From: JAKAFX01 sp049965715
GTDB lineage: Archaea; Thermoplasmatota; Thermoplasmata; Thermoplasmatales; Thermoplasmataceae
Direction of reading: 5' to 3'
DNA: 64,000 nt
NCBI GenBank assembly: GCA_049965715.1
Contig: JBMFWA010000003.1
Coordinates: 1 to 64,000, forward strand
A program made the position numbers and the translations under genes. Of this stretch, positions 1 through 8,954 are shown one piece after another. Position 1 is the stretch's first letter; every line of letters begins with the position of its first letter. The notes below the pieces were generated by a model, which had not been told where the DNA came from, made no database searches, and worked only from the letters and a program-made list of their open reading frames with translations.

Positions 1-2
1 TT

Positions 3-218
3 TGGAATTATACATTTTATAAACAATATAATAACTCACTTGCATCTTTCAACCCGGTACCTTCCGGAACGGTTTGGGATTTTGCTGGTCTCCCATTCAA
101 TGTTCATCTAGCTGAAAATACTATAACAATATCAACCATGGAACTGTCCCTTACATCCACACCGCTGTTATTGAATTCGTTTGATTTGAGTTATTTAGGG
201 CTTTATGTAGATTATTAA
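3..218 (+). CDS. C-terminal fragment of an unknown, probably exported protein (5' end outside window)
   Basis: Frame 3 is open from the window edge for 71 codons and stops at TAA 216-218. The other two forward frames meet stops early. The tail is rich in Asn, Ser, Thr and aromatic residues and ends LSYLGLYVDY, a composition common in extracytoplasmic domains of acidophilic archaea. No start codon, signal peptide or catalytic motif is visible because the gene enters from the left. The family is not recognised. The 87 bp after the stop lead to the acyl-CoA synthetase gene on the same strand. Confidence 0.6.
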   Translation, partial: WNYTFYKQYNNSLASFNPVPSGTVWDFAGLPFNVHLAENTITISTMELSLTSTPLLLNSFDLSYLGLYVDY

Positions 219-305
219 ACCAAGTTTGGTACCGTGTCAGGTACTTTAATTACTAGGGTAATAAAAACTGAAAAAGGTTAAGAGCTAATAAATACATCAT
301 GCTAT

Positions 306-1913
306 ATGGATACTCAGCCGTCTTATAATCTAACCTTACGCAATCTATTGAAGAATGCCGTGGAAAGGAATCCAAACCAGATAATATCCTATCGGGGGGA
401 ACTGAATTTCACTTATGAAGAATTTCTTGAGAGAGTGACCAAACTTGCCAAATCACTAATAAAGGCAGGCCTGCAGAAAGGCGACCGGGTCGCTGTGATT
501 GACTGGGATACCAACAGGTATCTTGAGGCTTATTACGCCATCCCCATGGCTGGTGGAGTCATTCATACAGTAAATATACGGTATCCCCCCGAACTGATTT
601 TCTATACGATACAGCATGCTGAGGATAAGTTCGTCATAGTGAGAGATGAATTCGCTCCAAGACTTGAAATGAACAGACACCTTTTTGATTTCATCAAGCT
701 CTGGATCATTTATTCAGAATCAGGTAAGATATCAACGACACTGGAACCAGCATGCAATTATGATGATCTAATAAGCGAGAACAGCAAAACGGACCTTCCC
801 GAAATCCATGAGGATGATCTGGCCACGATATTTTACACTTCAGGAACCACGGGCCTTCCCAAAGGTGTCACTTTTACACATCGCCAGTTATTCCTTCACA
901 CTCTTGCCCTGGGATCGGCGACAAATGACGACCCCATAAATGCCACTAGCGATGATGTTATAATGCCCCTTGTTCCAATGTTCCATGTGCATTCCTGGGG
1001 ATTGCCCTACTTTGCCATAATGCGCGGCATGAAATACATTCTTCCAGGCAAATATGACCCTGGTGAAATCCTCAAAATAATAGGGAATGAACACGTTACG
1101 CTAAGCGCAATGGTTCCAACAATACTGTACATGCTTGTGTCTCATCCTGATGCTTCCAAGATTTTGCCGGGCGCAAAACTGAGAACACTGATTGGAGGTG
1201 GGGCTCTTCCCAAAGGGCTGGCGATAAATGCGAAAAAGATGGGTGTTGAATCTGTATCAGGGTATGGAATGTCTGAAACATGCCCGGTTCTTACGCTTGC
1301 GACGTTCAACGTGAATGTGAGAAAGTTGCCTGAAAGCGAAAGGGAAAAATATCTCACCAAAACTGGAGTTCCTATACCAATGGTAACTCTGAGGGTGGTC
1401 GATAAAGAAGGGGTTGATGTGCCAAAGGATTCCACTACCATAGGCGAAATAATAGTTCAGGCTCCCTGGCTTACCAAGGAATATGTGAAGGATCCTGAAA
1501 ATACAAAAAAGCTTTGGATAAATGGATGGATGCATACCGGTGATCTCGCCGTGATGGATGAGTTCGGTTATATCTCGATTGTTGACAGAGAAAAAGATGC
1601 TGTGAAATCCGGTGGCGAATTTATACCCACTCTTGTTCTGGAGGATCTTATGAGCACCTGCGAAGGCGTCAGGGAGGTTGCTGTAGTTGGTAAGCCGGAT
1701 GAAAGATGGGGAGAAAGACCTGTCGCGTTCATAGTGGCATCACCTGACCTCACCAAGGAAAAGCTTGCGAATCACTTTGACACGCTTCTGAAGGCTGGAA
1801 GAATAGAGAAATTCTGGATCCCTGATGACTATATCTTTGTCACGGAACTGTCTAAAACCAGCACTGGAAAGATTGATAAGAAGCCGTTGAAGGAAAAAGC
1901 CAGGAGTATGTGA
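306..1913 (+). CDS. AMP-forming acyl-CoA synthetase (ANL superfamily)
   Basis: Activates a carboxylic (probably fatty) acid to acyl-CoA through an acyl-adenylate, in the cytosol. The 535 residues carry the full ANL set: P-loop-like YTSGTTGLPKG at about 177-187, the adenine-binding GYGMSET motif near 318-324, a YISIVDREKD hinge-type motif, and the C-terminal catalytic Lys in STGKIDKKP near 521. Length is normal for the long/medium-chain ligase group. ATG 306 is the natural start; another ATG at 299 is out of frame. The gene stands alone, with ftsZ 103 bp downstream. Chain-length preference cannot be read from the sequence. Confidence 0.9.
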   Translation: MDTQPSYNLTLRNLLKNAVERNPNQIISYRGELNFTYEEFLERVTKLAKSLIKAGLQKGDRVAVIDWDTNRYLEAYYAIPMAGGVIHTVNIRYPPELIFYTIQHAEDKFVIVRDEFAPRLEMNRHLFDFIKLWIIYSESGKISTTLEPACNYDDLISENSKTDLPEIHEDDLATIFYTSGTTGLPKGVTFTHRQLFLHTLALGSATNDDPINATSDDVIMPLVPMFHVHSWGLPYFAIMRGMKYILPGKYDPGEILKIIGNEHVTLSAMVPTILYMLVSHPDASKILPGAKLRTLIGGGALPKGLAINAKKMGVESVSGYGMSETCPVLTLATFNVNVRKLPESEREKYLTKTGVPIPMVTLRVVDKEGVDVPKDSTTIGEIIVQAPWLTKEYVKDPENTKKLWINGWMHTGDLAVMDEFGYISIVDREKDAVKSGGEFIPTLVLEDLMSTCEGVREVAVVGKPDERWGERPVAFIVASPDLTKEKLANHFDTLLKAGRIEKFWIPDDYIFVTELSKTSTGKIDKKPLKEKARSM

Positions 1914-2016
1914 TCGCCCAATTGCGATCGGTGCTTCCACATTAATTTGAAATGACAATTTCTTTTCCTGGTAAAGTCCAGAAAATTAATATTATATTAA
2001 ATGCTCTTTCCTTGAA

Positions 2017-3093
2017 ATGAGTTTCGATTCTGGGAATGATTATTCAAGCTCTGACGATGGCTGGCAGGGCACTTCTGAAGAGGATCTGCGGAGAATTGCA
2101 GAGGGCACAAAGTCGCTCATCAAGGTTTTCGGGGTAGGCGGTGGCGGCTGCAACACTATAAACAGACTTTACAGGGAAAGGATATCCGGCATCGATCTCA
2201 TTGCTTGCAATACAGACGCCAAGCATCTCAGCAAGATCAGAGCAAACTACAAAATACTGCTTGGAGAAAACCTCACACGAGGACTGGGTTCCGGCGGGGA
2301 TCCCAGAATAGGTGAGGCAGCTGCACTGGAGTCCGAGCAGGAAATCATAAATTATGCTCATGGTGCCGAAGTGGCATTCGTTACCACGGGACTTGGCGGA
2401 GGCACAGGTACCGGATCGACACCCATCGTGAGCAAGGTGCTCAAGGATCATGGATCACTAACCATAGGGGTTGTAACGCTTCCGTTCACTGCCGAGGGAC
2501 CCATCAAGAGAAGGAATTCACTCATTGGCCTCAGGAAACTGAAGGAAGCATCCGATACAGTGATAATCATACCCAACGACAAGCTTGGAGACATAGCCCC
2601 TGATATGCCACTTGAGAAGGGTTTTCAGTTTGTGGACGAAATTGTTGTGAATGCGATCAAAGCTGTCACGGAAATCATCACCAAGACCGGCCTGATCAAC
2701 CTGGATTTCAATGATCTTCGTGAGGTTACGAAGAATTCAAAGGAGGCAATGATTGGTATAGGAGTTTCCAAGGATCCCATAGGAACGAGAGCTGTGGAAG
2801 CTGTCAGGCTTGCTGTAAATTCACCGTTCCTTCAGGTGGATCTTTCAACCTCAACAGGCGTCATCGTGAACGTTTCCGGTGGGAACGACATGGAAGTGCA
2901 GGAAAGCAATGATGCAGTTGAAGAGATCAGAAAACTGGTTTCCAGCAATACAAAGGTCATACTTGGTACAAGGATCGATCCTTCACTCGAAGGAAAAATC
3001 CAGGTCACAATCGTTGCAGGCGGAGTCTCATCGATGGCGATAAAGGGTAGCGACAGCCTCAACAACAACGATGGCATAGATTACATAGTGTGA
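2017..3093 (+). CDS. ftsZ: Cell division GTPase FtsZ
   Basis: Tubulin-family GTPase that polymerises into the division ring under the membrane. The 358-residue protein shows the nucleotide-binding glycine loop (VGGGGCN, 40-46), the tubulin signature GGGTGTGS at 127-134, and the T7 synergy loop NLDFNDL with the acidic residues needed to hydrolyse GTP of the neighbouring subunit. An acidic, Ser/Asp-rich N-terminal tail of about 30 residues precedes the core, as in archaeal FtsZ. The C-terminus is short and I see no bacterial-style anchor peptide. A TATA-like AT-rich stretch (1986-2000) lies just upstream. It converges with a membrane-protein gene 1 bp away. Confidence 0.97.
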   Translation: MSFDSGNDYSSSDDGWQGTSEEDLRRIAEGTKSLIKVFGVGGGGCNTINRLYRERISGIDLIACNTDAKHLSKIRANYKILLGENLTRGLGSGGDPRIGEAAALESEQEIINYAHGAEVAFVTTGLGGGTGTGSTPIVSKVLKDHGSLTIGVVTLPFTAEGPIKRRNSLIGLRKLKEASDTVIIIPNDKLGDIAPDMPLEKGFQFVDEIVVNAIKAVTEIITKTGLINLDFNDLREVTKNSKEAMIGIGVSKDPIGTRAVEAVRLAVNSPFLQVDLSTSTGVIVNVSGGNDMEVQESNDAVEEIRKLVSSNTKVILGTRIDPSLEGKIQVTIVAGGVSSMAIKGSDSLNNNDGIDYIV

Positions 3094-3094
3094 A

Positions 3095-3661
3095 CTATTT
3101 CGTCTTCGAAACGGAATTCCCATTTTCTGGACTTCTTGAATTCCTCTTTTCTCCCCGCGTTCTCAAAAGGTTGAATATCTGTGAGAGGGTCAGGACACAG
3201 AATATCAGTCCGATCATCAGTGCTATGAAGAAAAAGACAACTACATCCAGGAACACAGGAATTCCCTGAAATGATATAACGCCTGCACCCTGAGCTATAC
3301 TCAGAGGAAGTATCCCCTGGGTGAAATTGAGGATCATGAGCATAATGCCGTCGAGGATCGTGAAGAGGAAGAGACGGTTAATCTGCCCGAATATAGGCAT
3401 TTTCAGGCTGTCTCCCGTAAAATTAGGGACGAATCCTATGAGAACTGTATAAGCGGTCAGAAGCAGACCGATTATAGCACCATAGAATGACAGCGTGACC
3501 TTCGTGGTGAAGAAGAACACGAAATTGGTCAGGAAATTGCCAAAGTTGTAGAGCACGAGATACTGCTCCGATATGAAAAATGTGAGAATAAATGAGATAA
3601 TAACTATGCTCTTCACCTTATACGTTGATTCTATCGCTCTGGTGAGCTTTACTGCTCTCAT
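3095..3661 (-). CDS. Unknown membrane protein with about four TM helices
   Basis: 188 residues with hydrophobic segments at roughly 17-38, 55-78, 95-118 and 135-165, a short basic N-terminus and a charged Arg/Lys/Ser-rich C-terminal tail after residue 165. No family motif is recognised. It is convergent with ftsZ, with the stop codons almost touching, so a division role is possible by position only and is not otherwise supported. The ATG at 3661 follows a strongly AT-rich stretch on the minus strand (3664-3690) that would hold the promoter. Confidence 0.75.
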   Translation of the reverse strand: MRAVKLTRAIESTYKVKSIVIISFILTFFISEQYLVLYNFGNFLTNFVFFFTTKVTLSFYGAIIGLLLTAYTVLIGFVPNFTGDSLKMPIFGQINRLFLFTILDGIMLMILNFTQGILPLSIAQGAGVISFQGIPVFLDVVVFFFIALMIGLIFCVLTLSQIFNLLRTRGEKRNSRSPENGNSVSKTK

Positions 3662-3795
3662 TTGTCGTAGGTTATTACTATTATAATATAAAACTGCTTA
3701 TTACATGAATTATTGTGTTTGACGGAAGATACTAAAAATTGGTACCAGTGAAGCAATCAAATCAAATTTATTAAGTGATCACACCATTTACTGTT

Positions 3796-4542
3796 ATGGA
3801 AGATCATTCTGCAAAAGTTGCACTGATAACCGGAGGATCGGGAGGTATAGGCACAGAGGTCGCAGCTAAACTCTCAGAGAGTTTTTCACCAGTGATTACA
3901 GTCGACATAAAGGATAACATCATCGACCATGCAAAATCCCTTTCGCAAAAGTATGGAAGGAAGTTTATAGGGCTGAAAGCCGATGTTTCAAATTTTGATT
4001 CGTGCATACAGTTGGGAAAAGACGTCGACGCAATCACGGACGGTCATGGCGTGGACGTGCTGGTGAACAACGCAGGGATCACCAGGGACAGCCTGTTCGG
4101 GAAGATGGATTACCAGCTCTGGGACAGCGTCTTGAAGGTTGATCTCTACAGCATGTTCAATGTTACCAGGCAGTTTTCTGAAAAGATGAGGGAAAGGGGA
4201 TATGGACGTATCATAAACATATCCTCCATCAGCTGGCGCGGCAACGTGGGTCAGGCGAACTACGCTTCTGCAAAGGCTGGCGTCATCGGGTTCACAAATG
4301 CCCTCTCAAGGGAACTTGCGCGTCACAACGTAACTGTCAATGCAATATCACCGGGTCTGGTGGACACTGAAATTCTCAAGAGCATTCCGGATAAGATAAT
4401 GAAGGAACTTGTAGAGAAGATTCCGATGAAGAGGCTTGCAAGACCGGAAGAAGTTGCAGACCTTGTTGCATTTCTGGCATCTGACAGAGCCTCATATATC
4501 ACCGGTGAAACAATAAATATAAATGGAGGATTCTTCTTCTAA
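3796..4542 (+). CDS. SDR-family 3-oxoacyl / acetoacetyl-CoA reductase-like
   Basis: Cytosolic NAD(P)H-dependent reductase of the classical short-chain dehydrogenase family. From ATG 3796 it has 248 residues with TGGSGGIG (12-19), NNAG (91-94), Ser143/144 and the catalytic Tyr156-x3-Lys160 (YASAK). The NNAGITRDS run resembles the acetoacetyl-CoA reductase (PhbB)/FabG branch. The open frame extends to GTG 3775, but a TATA-like TTTATTA at about 3767-3773 sits about 25 bp before ATG 3796, which supports a leaderless start there. Its 3' end overlaps the next gene by 20 bp, so the two are probably cotranscribed. Confidence 0.88.
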   Translation: MEDHSAKVALITGGSGGIGTEVAAKLSESFSPVITVDIKDNIIDHAKSLSQKYGRKFIGLKADVSNFDSCIQLGKDVDAITDGHGVDVLVNNAGITRDSLFGKMDYQLWDSVLKVDLYSMFNVTRQFSEKMRERGYGRIINISSISWRGNVGQANYASAKAGVIGFTNALSRELARHNVTVNAISPGLVDTEILKSIPDKIMKELVEKIPMKRLARPEEVADLVAFLASDRASYITGETININGGFFF

Positions 4543-5254
4543 ATTTGTGATTATATTAGCAGCCAGTGATATTCATGCCAACCCTTTCCCTTTAAGGGAA
4601 ATTCTTAAGACTGAAAAGTTCGATGTATCAATTTTTCTTGGCGATCTCGTTGATTACGGCCCTTACCCTGCCGAGACCATTGATCTGGTCAGGCAGAACT
4701 TTGATATCGTGGTTCAGGGAAACCATGATTTTGCGGCAGCCAACAATGCTGACTGCCTGTGCGGCCAGGAGAACCATGAACTTTCAGTGTACACAAGAGA
4801 AAATCTGACCATGCCAATGCTGGCAAAGAGTGATCTTCAGTATCTTAAGTCCCTTGAGCCCTCAGTTACAAGAGAATTCGACGGTATGAGCTTCGACCTG
4901 AGTCATGGATCGCCTTCCAACAGACTGTACGGGTACATGTATCCCTGGAAAATTTCCTCAGACTTTCTGAAAAACGAGATCGGACGCCAGACGGACGCGA
5001 ATATAGTCATGGTGGGTCACACTCACTACCAGTTCTATGTCCCTTTCCAGGGAGAGATCATACTCAATCCCGGATCCGTCGGGCAGCCAAGAGATGGGCC
5101 ATACCCTTCATACATGCTTATAGATACTGACCGCATGCAGTTCACCATGAAAAGAATCAGATACGACTGTTCTGAGATCAGGAACAGGATTATCTCCCTG
5201 GTGAAGGATAAAAGAATGCTTGATCAGGATCTGAAGCTCTTCAGATTCTCCTGA
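4523..5254 (+). CDS. Calcineurin-like metallophosphoesterase (YfcE/MJ0936-type)
   Basis: Two-metal phosphoesterase. Motifs in order are SDIHANPF near the N-terminus, LGDLVDYGP, GNHD, and GHTHYQF near residue 170, covering the metal ligands of the family. The 243-residue length fits the stand-alone archaeal group active on phosphomonoesters or phosphodiesters. The physiological substrate is unknown. ATG 4523 lies inside the end of the SDR gene, and GTG 4547 is an alternative start that would still keep the first motif. It converges with the ribbon-helix-helix gene, overlapping by 14 bp. Confidence 0.85.
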   Translation: MEDSSSKFVIILAASDIHANPFPLREILKTEKFDVSIFLGDLVDYGPYPAETIDLVRQNFDIVVQGNHDFAAANNADCLCGQENHELSVYTRENLTMPMLAKSDLQYLKSLEPSVTREFDGMSFDLSHGSPSNRLYGYMYPWKISSDFLKNEIGRQTDANIVMVGHTHYQFYVPFQGEIILNPGSVGQPRDGPYPSYMLIDTDRMQFTMKRIRYDCSEIRNRIISLVKDKRMLDQDLKLFRFS

Positions 5255-5816
5255 GAATTCTCCCTGAAATCCTTATAAAGCTTTCCGATGACTCCTTCTC
5301 TGTAATTTCCAGGCCGTATGCTCCCAGAAAACCGACCATCCCCTCGCATGTGCATATCGCGGCCTGGTGGCTGTAACCGATTCCAGAAAGAACAACGTTC
5401 ACATTCTCGCCTGACACTTCCATGCTGAGGAAATCCAGCGGCAGGGTAGATGAATAACTGTCCAGCATTTCCTTGAGCTTCACCAAGTCTGGAGCGTACT
5501 GTTTAACAATATTTCCTGCAACTGTGCCACGTTCCCTCCATTTCTCAAGCGTCAGGTCATGGGAATGTTCCAGTGACACTCCTGCCATGTAGTCGAGCAG
5601 TATGGATGGAACTGGGATTGCATCAAGCGATCTGATGAGCTTCAGAAGCTCGAGCGATTTCAAAATGTCCTCGCTTCTCAGGCCGAGCCTGCTGATCTCG
5701 ATATAATCCCTGAGGGCTTCTGCCACAACTGAACTTGTGGTCTTTCCCTTCTTCTCAGCCTCCTCCTCTATGTCGTTTACCAAATTTGGCTTCAAAGAGA
5801 CGTTCAACCTGCTCAT
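5241..5816 (-). CDS. Ribbon-helix-helix (CopG/NikR-like) transcriptional regulator
   Basis: Residues 1-45 form an RHH DNA-binding unit: a short basic strand (RLNVSLKPN) followed by two helices containing KGKTTSSVVAEALRDYIE. The remaining 145 residues form a distinct domain, presumably for sensing, with a CTCEGM motif and several His residues. I do not recognise its ligand. The gene is divergent from the cytochrome bd operon, and the shared intergenic region contains repeated ATTGCACA-type sites. That makes it a candidate regulator of itself and of the oxidase genes. This is inference from position. Confidence 0.75.
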   Translation of the reverse strand: MSRLNVSLKPNLVNDIEEEAEKKGKTTSSVVAEALRDYIEISRLGLRSEDILKSLELLKLIRSLDAIPVPSILLDYMAGVSLEHSHDLTLEKWRERGTVAGNIVKQYAPDLVKLKEMLDSYSSTLPLDFLSMEVSGENVNVVLSGIGYSHQAAICTCEGMVGFLGAYGLEITEKESSESFIRISGRILRRI

Positions 5817-5964
5817 CTGATTCCGCTGCTAGTATAGACTGAAAAGGGATAAAAATCCTTCATTGCACATGCCGGATACATTATGCGCAATATTGCACAG
5901 GGATGATCAAACATAAACCTTTAAACTTTTATAATGAAGTAGGATTAATCATTGAATATCAATA
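5817..5964. promoter_or_regulatory. Divergent promoter with repeated ATTGCACA half-sites
   Basis: ATTGCACA occurs at 5862-5869 and again at 5892-5899, spaced 30 bp (about three helical turns). Its near inverse TGCGCAAT is at 5884-5891 and abuts the second copy, producing the palindrome GCAATATTGC (5887-5896). A TATA-like TTTATAAT at about 5930-5937 faces the oxidase operon, and a minus-strand TTTTTATCC (about 5847-5855) faces the regulator gene. Tandem and inverted short repeats are what RHH dimers usually bind. Confidence 0.5.
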
Positions 5965-6645
5965 TTGGGTGATAAAGTGTATACATCAGTTCTGATTGCA
6001 ACCATCTTTATCTTTCTGGCCAGCGCTCTGCTGTCTGTTCTGCTCACCCTGAATTTTTTCAGGAAATCGCTGATCAGTTACATATACTGGTCAGCAGGAA
6101 TGTGGCTGTTCGCGCTTGCATCATTTCTTGAGATTCTATTTTCTGTGGGAATTTACAGTATCCCACTTATAGACATTTATCTGTTCTCAGTAGCTGTTCT
6201 TGTGCAGCTCCTGTCCCTCGGCTCCCTTGGACTGCTCAAGCGTGATTCCATTCTCAGGGCATATGCTGGTTATTCCGTAGCAGCTGACGTGGTCCTTATC
6301 CTGTCTCTTGCGTTTTTTCCCGTGGGCAACATATTGACTAACGGCGTTGTGTTCGGTCTTCTGCCGCTTCTGGTAACAATAGCATCTTCAATCATAACAT
6401 TCCCTGCCGCAGTGATACTTATTATTGTCGGTGCTCTGTCATACAGAACTGGCAGGGATATCAGGATGCTGAGCATAATAGCCGGCACCATTGTCGTGAG
6501 CATCGCTGGCACACTGTATATAGCTGCATACCCTGCATTTCTTTATTATGCTGAATTTCTTGGTATCATACTCCTGTGGCTTGGATTTGTGGACTTCAGG
6601 TACCTGTTCCGCGTAAAGGAGGTGAACAAGTCTGTCAATGGTTAG
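5965..6645 (+). CDS. Unknown seven-TM protein leading the cytochrome bd operon
   Basis: 226 residues, nearly all hydrophobic, with about seven helices (about 7-30, 37-58, 66-90, 97-118, 125-155, 166-188, 190-208). No cofactor motif is evident. The start is TTG 5965 or in-frame GTG 5977; both follow the TATA-like box at 5930-5937. Its 3' end overlaps cydA by 8 bp, so it is translationally coupled and very likely works with or assembles the oxidase. It is not a CydX-type peptide and not an ABC protein of the CydDC type. Function unknown. Confidence 0.75.
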   Translation: MGDKVYTSVLIATIFIFLASALLSVLLTLNFFRKSLISYIYWSAGMWLFALASFLEILFSVGIYSIPLIDIYLFSVAVLVQLLSLGSLGLLKRDSILRAYAGYSVAADVVLILSLAFFPVGNILTNGVVFGLLPLLVTIASSIITFPAAVILIIVGALSYRTGRDIRMLSIIAGTIVVSIAGTLYIAAYPAFLYYAEFLGIILLWLGFVDFRYLFRVKEVNKSVNG

Positions 6646-8002
6646 TTTTGACCGGTTTCTCTTTGCTTTTACCATAGGTTCACACATTATTCTGGTTGCA
6701 ATGAGCATCTCCCTGATTCTGCTCATAGCTGTCCTTGAGTACTTCAATATCAGGAAGAAGGACGAGATCAATTCACAACTCATCAGGAGACTGAAGCGTG
6801 TGTTCATCATCTCATTCGGAGTCGGCACAGCCTCTGGGATAGTCGTTGCTGTTGAACTCATCAATCTTTTCCCTGGTTTCATGACCGTCGTGTCGGAAAC
6901 GGGCATCATAGGAGCATTCTACCTTGAGATTTTTGCATTCTTCCTGGAGACCATCGCACTCGTAATCTATGTGTATTTCGAAGGCACGTTCAAGTGGAAA
7001 TATGCAGATTTCACCCTTGCTTCAATAACTGCTTTCGGTACTCTGCTCTCTGGTGTTCTGATCACAATGGTCAATGCCTGGATGAATACACCAAACGGTT
7101 TTTACTTCAACACTGCCAACGGTATGTATGCCCCTGGTGCAGGAGTTGTAGTGACAAACGTATGGGCACCGCTGGCCACTGTATCTACATTCTCCGAGAT
7201 AGTTCACGTCCTTTCCACGACTGTGTTTGCGGGAACCATGCTCATGGGCTCTTACTTTGCATACAGGTACATCAGGTCCGGGAATGATTCCGAGAGGGGA
7301 ATGTTCAGGTCGGTCCTGCGCAAGATAAGTGGTATTTCTATTATCGGCATCGTTCTGGCAGGCATAACAGGGTCAAATGAAATGGCAACCCTTCTGCAAT
7401 ACCAGCCGCTTAAGTATGCTGCCCTGGACCTGAATCCGACTCCCGGTACTGGTTTCTCCGAAAGACTCTTCGGCAGCATCTCAAATGGTCATGTTGTTGG
7501 GGCAATCCAGATCCCGGGGCTTCAGGCACTTCTTGCCAGGGTTGAGACTGGCATAACCCAGCTTCCAGGATTGAGCAGTTATCCAGCATCTGTCTGGCCA
7601 CCCCTCTGGACTCATGATACGTTTGACATCATGGTTACCGGGGGACTGATACTTGGACTGTTCCTCTTTATTCTCTTCCTGTTCTTTGCATTCAGGAAGG
7701 ATTACGTGAAATACAGCGCTATGCTTTATCTCCAGGTCATTTTTGGATTCTTCGCCTTCTTTGTATATGAGGATGGATGGGTTACCGACGAAGTGGGAAG
7801 GCAACCATGGATCATATACAACATGATGACCGTATCGCAGGCTGCAAATTATTCCACCAGCCTTTTGATACCGGGCTACCTTATAATTGCATTTTACTTG
7901 ATTGTCATACCGTCAGCATTCTACTTCTTCGCAAGAATATTCAACTCCACGCCCCATTCGGAGACCTCGATCCCGGTACAGAGCGGGGGTGTTGAACATT
8001 AA
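6638..8002 (+). CDS. cydA: Cytochrome bd ubiquinol/menaquinol oxidase subunit I
   Basis: Membrane quinol oxidase subunit that binds the b and d haems and reduces O2 to water. His16 matches the N-terminal axial ligand, His190 (in EIVHVLST) the b558 ligand, and Met332 in FDIMVTGG the second b558 ligand. NAWMNTPNGF (146-155) and GRQPW (387-391) are family signatures. The 454-residue length and the short quinol-loop region (about 245-320) fit the cyanide-insensitive-type bd enzymes with a short Q-loop. The gene overlaps its upstream neighbour and cydB, giving a tight operon. Confidence 0.93.
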   Translation: MVSFDRFLFAFTIGSHIILVAMSISLILLIAVLEYFNIRKKDEINSQLIRRLKRVFIISFGVGTASGIVVAVELINLFPGFMTVVSETGIIGAFYLEIFAFFLETIALVIYVYFEGTFKWKYADFTLASITAFGTLLSGVLITMVNAWMNTPNGFYFNTANGMYAPGAGVVVTNVWAPLATVSTFSEIVHVLSTTVFAGTMLMGSYFAYRYIRSGNDSERGMFRSVLRKISGISIIGIVLAGITGSNEMATLLQYQPLKYAALDLNPTPGTGFSERLFGSISNGHVVGAIQIPGLQALLARVETGITQLPGLSSYPASVWPPLWTHDTFDIMVTGGLILGLFLFILFLFFAFRKDYVKYSAMLYLQVIFGFFAFFVYEDGWVTDEVGRQPWIIYNMMTVSQAANYSTSLLIPGYLIIAFYLIVIPSAFYFFARIFNSTPHSETSIPVQSGGVEH

Positions 8003-8930
8003 CTACATCTTTTACTTCGACTTCGCAGTGTTTTCCATTTTCGCAACGCTGTTCATAACAGAGATCATGGGAAGTGTGATGATCCTTATTGGATGGGATA
8101 AATACCGCAGGGGAGTGCTTGACTACATTGTTCCAGTCTGGGAGGTGACAGGCACGTTCGCAGCCTTCTGGGTTGTGGCGTCAGACTTCGCATTTCCGAA
8201 GATTCTCATACCGCTGGCAGATATCTTTCCATGGATGATCATGCTGTTCCTCATTCTCTTTGTCGCCAGGAACTCAACCATAGTATTTGCAGAATTCATA
8301 CTCAAGAGAGGCTGGCTGGATGAGAGAAAACTCTATTCCGGATATGCACTGTCCACCCTGCTTATTGCACTTGTTGTACTCATAGTGGTTTCAGGCATCA
8401 TTGGTGGCACGGGCATCAACCTCTCCACCCTTTCCTTCAGCATTGGATCGTGGGCATCAAGCGCTGGCGGATGGCTGTTCCTTATTGGCGCGGTGATCAT
8501 CGCGCTGGGACTTGCACCTGTCTTCTACAACGTAACTGACATGAAGAGGCTTGCTGTCCCGTTCACTGCGCTGGGAATCATCGTTTCAACTCTATCATTC
8601 TATATCCTCAGTCCTGGATCATTTTCCATAATGGTTGTTATTCCGGTTGTAATGACAATTCTCGTCCCACTGTTATTCCTGATCCAGCCGCTGAGTAAAA
8701 TCGTGACCAACAAGCTGTTCTTTATAGGATGGGGGTCCACTGACATATTCACAATGAGCTTCATGGTATACCCCAATGCATTCGGGGACAGACTTCCTGT
8801 TGATGCTTTCACCACCAGTGGTCCTCTCACGGGGATGTATTTCATCATAAGCTTATTCGGTGTTATAATTCTGGGAATACTTGTGATATTATACGCCTAT
8901 GCGGTAAAGAGGAAATCCATGGCGGTCTGA
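7989..8930 (+). CDS. cydB: Cytochrome bd oxidase subunit II
   Basis: The second integral subunit of bd oxidase, with about eight TM helices and no haem ligands required. The open frame runs back to 7902 inside cydA, but recognisable CydB sequence begins at NINYIFYFDF. GTG 7989 (or TTG 7992) is therefore the likely start, giving 313 residues and a 14 bp overlap with cydA. The early FITEIMGSVMILIGWDKY segment corresponds to the conserved first helices of CydB, although the usual Asp-Gly-x-Asp motif is weak. It closes the three-gene operon. Confidence 0.88.
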   Translation: MLNINYIFYFDFAVFSIFATLFITEIMGSVMILIGWDKYRRGVLDYIVPVWEVTGTFAAFWVVASDFAFPKILIPLADIFPWMIMLFLILFVARNSTIVFAEFILKRGWLDERKLYSGYALSTLLIALVVLIVVSGIIGGTGINLSTLSFSIGSWASSAGGWLFLIGAVIIALGLAPVFYNVTDMKRLAVPFTALGIIVSTLSFYILSPGSFSIMVVIPVVMTILVPLLFLIQPLSKIVTNKLFFIGWGSTDIFTMSFMVYPNAFGDRLPVDAFTTSGPLTGMYFIISLFGVIILGILVILYAYAVKRKSMAV

Positions 8931-8954
8931 GTGGTCGCGATGATGTGTCCTGAC

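Noticed and set aside
1142..1441. Minus-strand frame inside the acyl-CoA synthetase gene
   Set aside because: Complete overlap with a gene having all family motifs; the translation is Ser/Pro/Thr-rich shadow sequence.
5976..5982. GTATAC hexamer at the start of the cytochrome bd operon as part of the GntR regulon
   Set aside because: It lies downstream of the TATA box within the coding start, unlike the island sites, and GTATAC also recurs inside several genes by chance.
7902..7988. Upstream extension of cydB into cydA
   Set aside because: The added residues are hydrophilic and Arg/Ser-rich and come from another frame of cydA; the CydB sequence begins near 7989.
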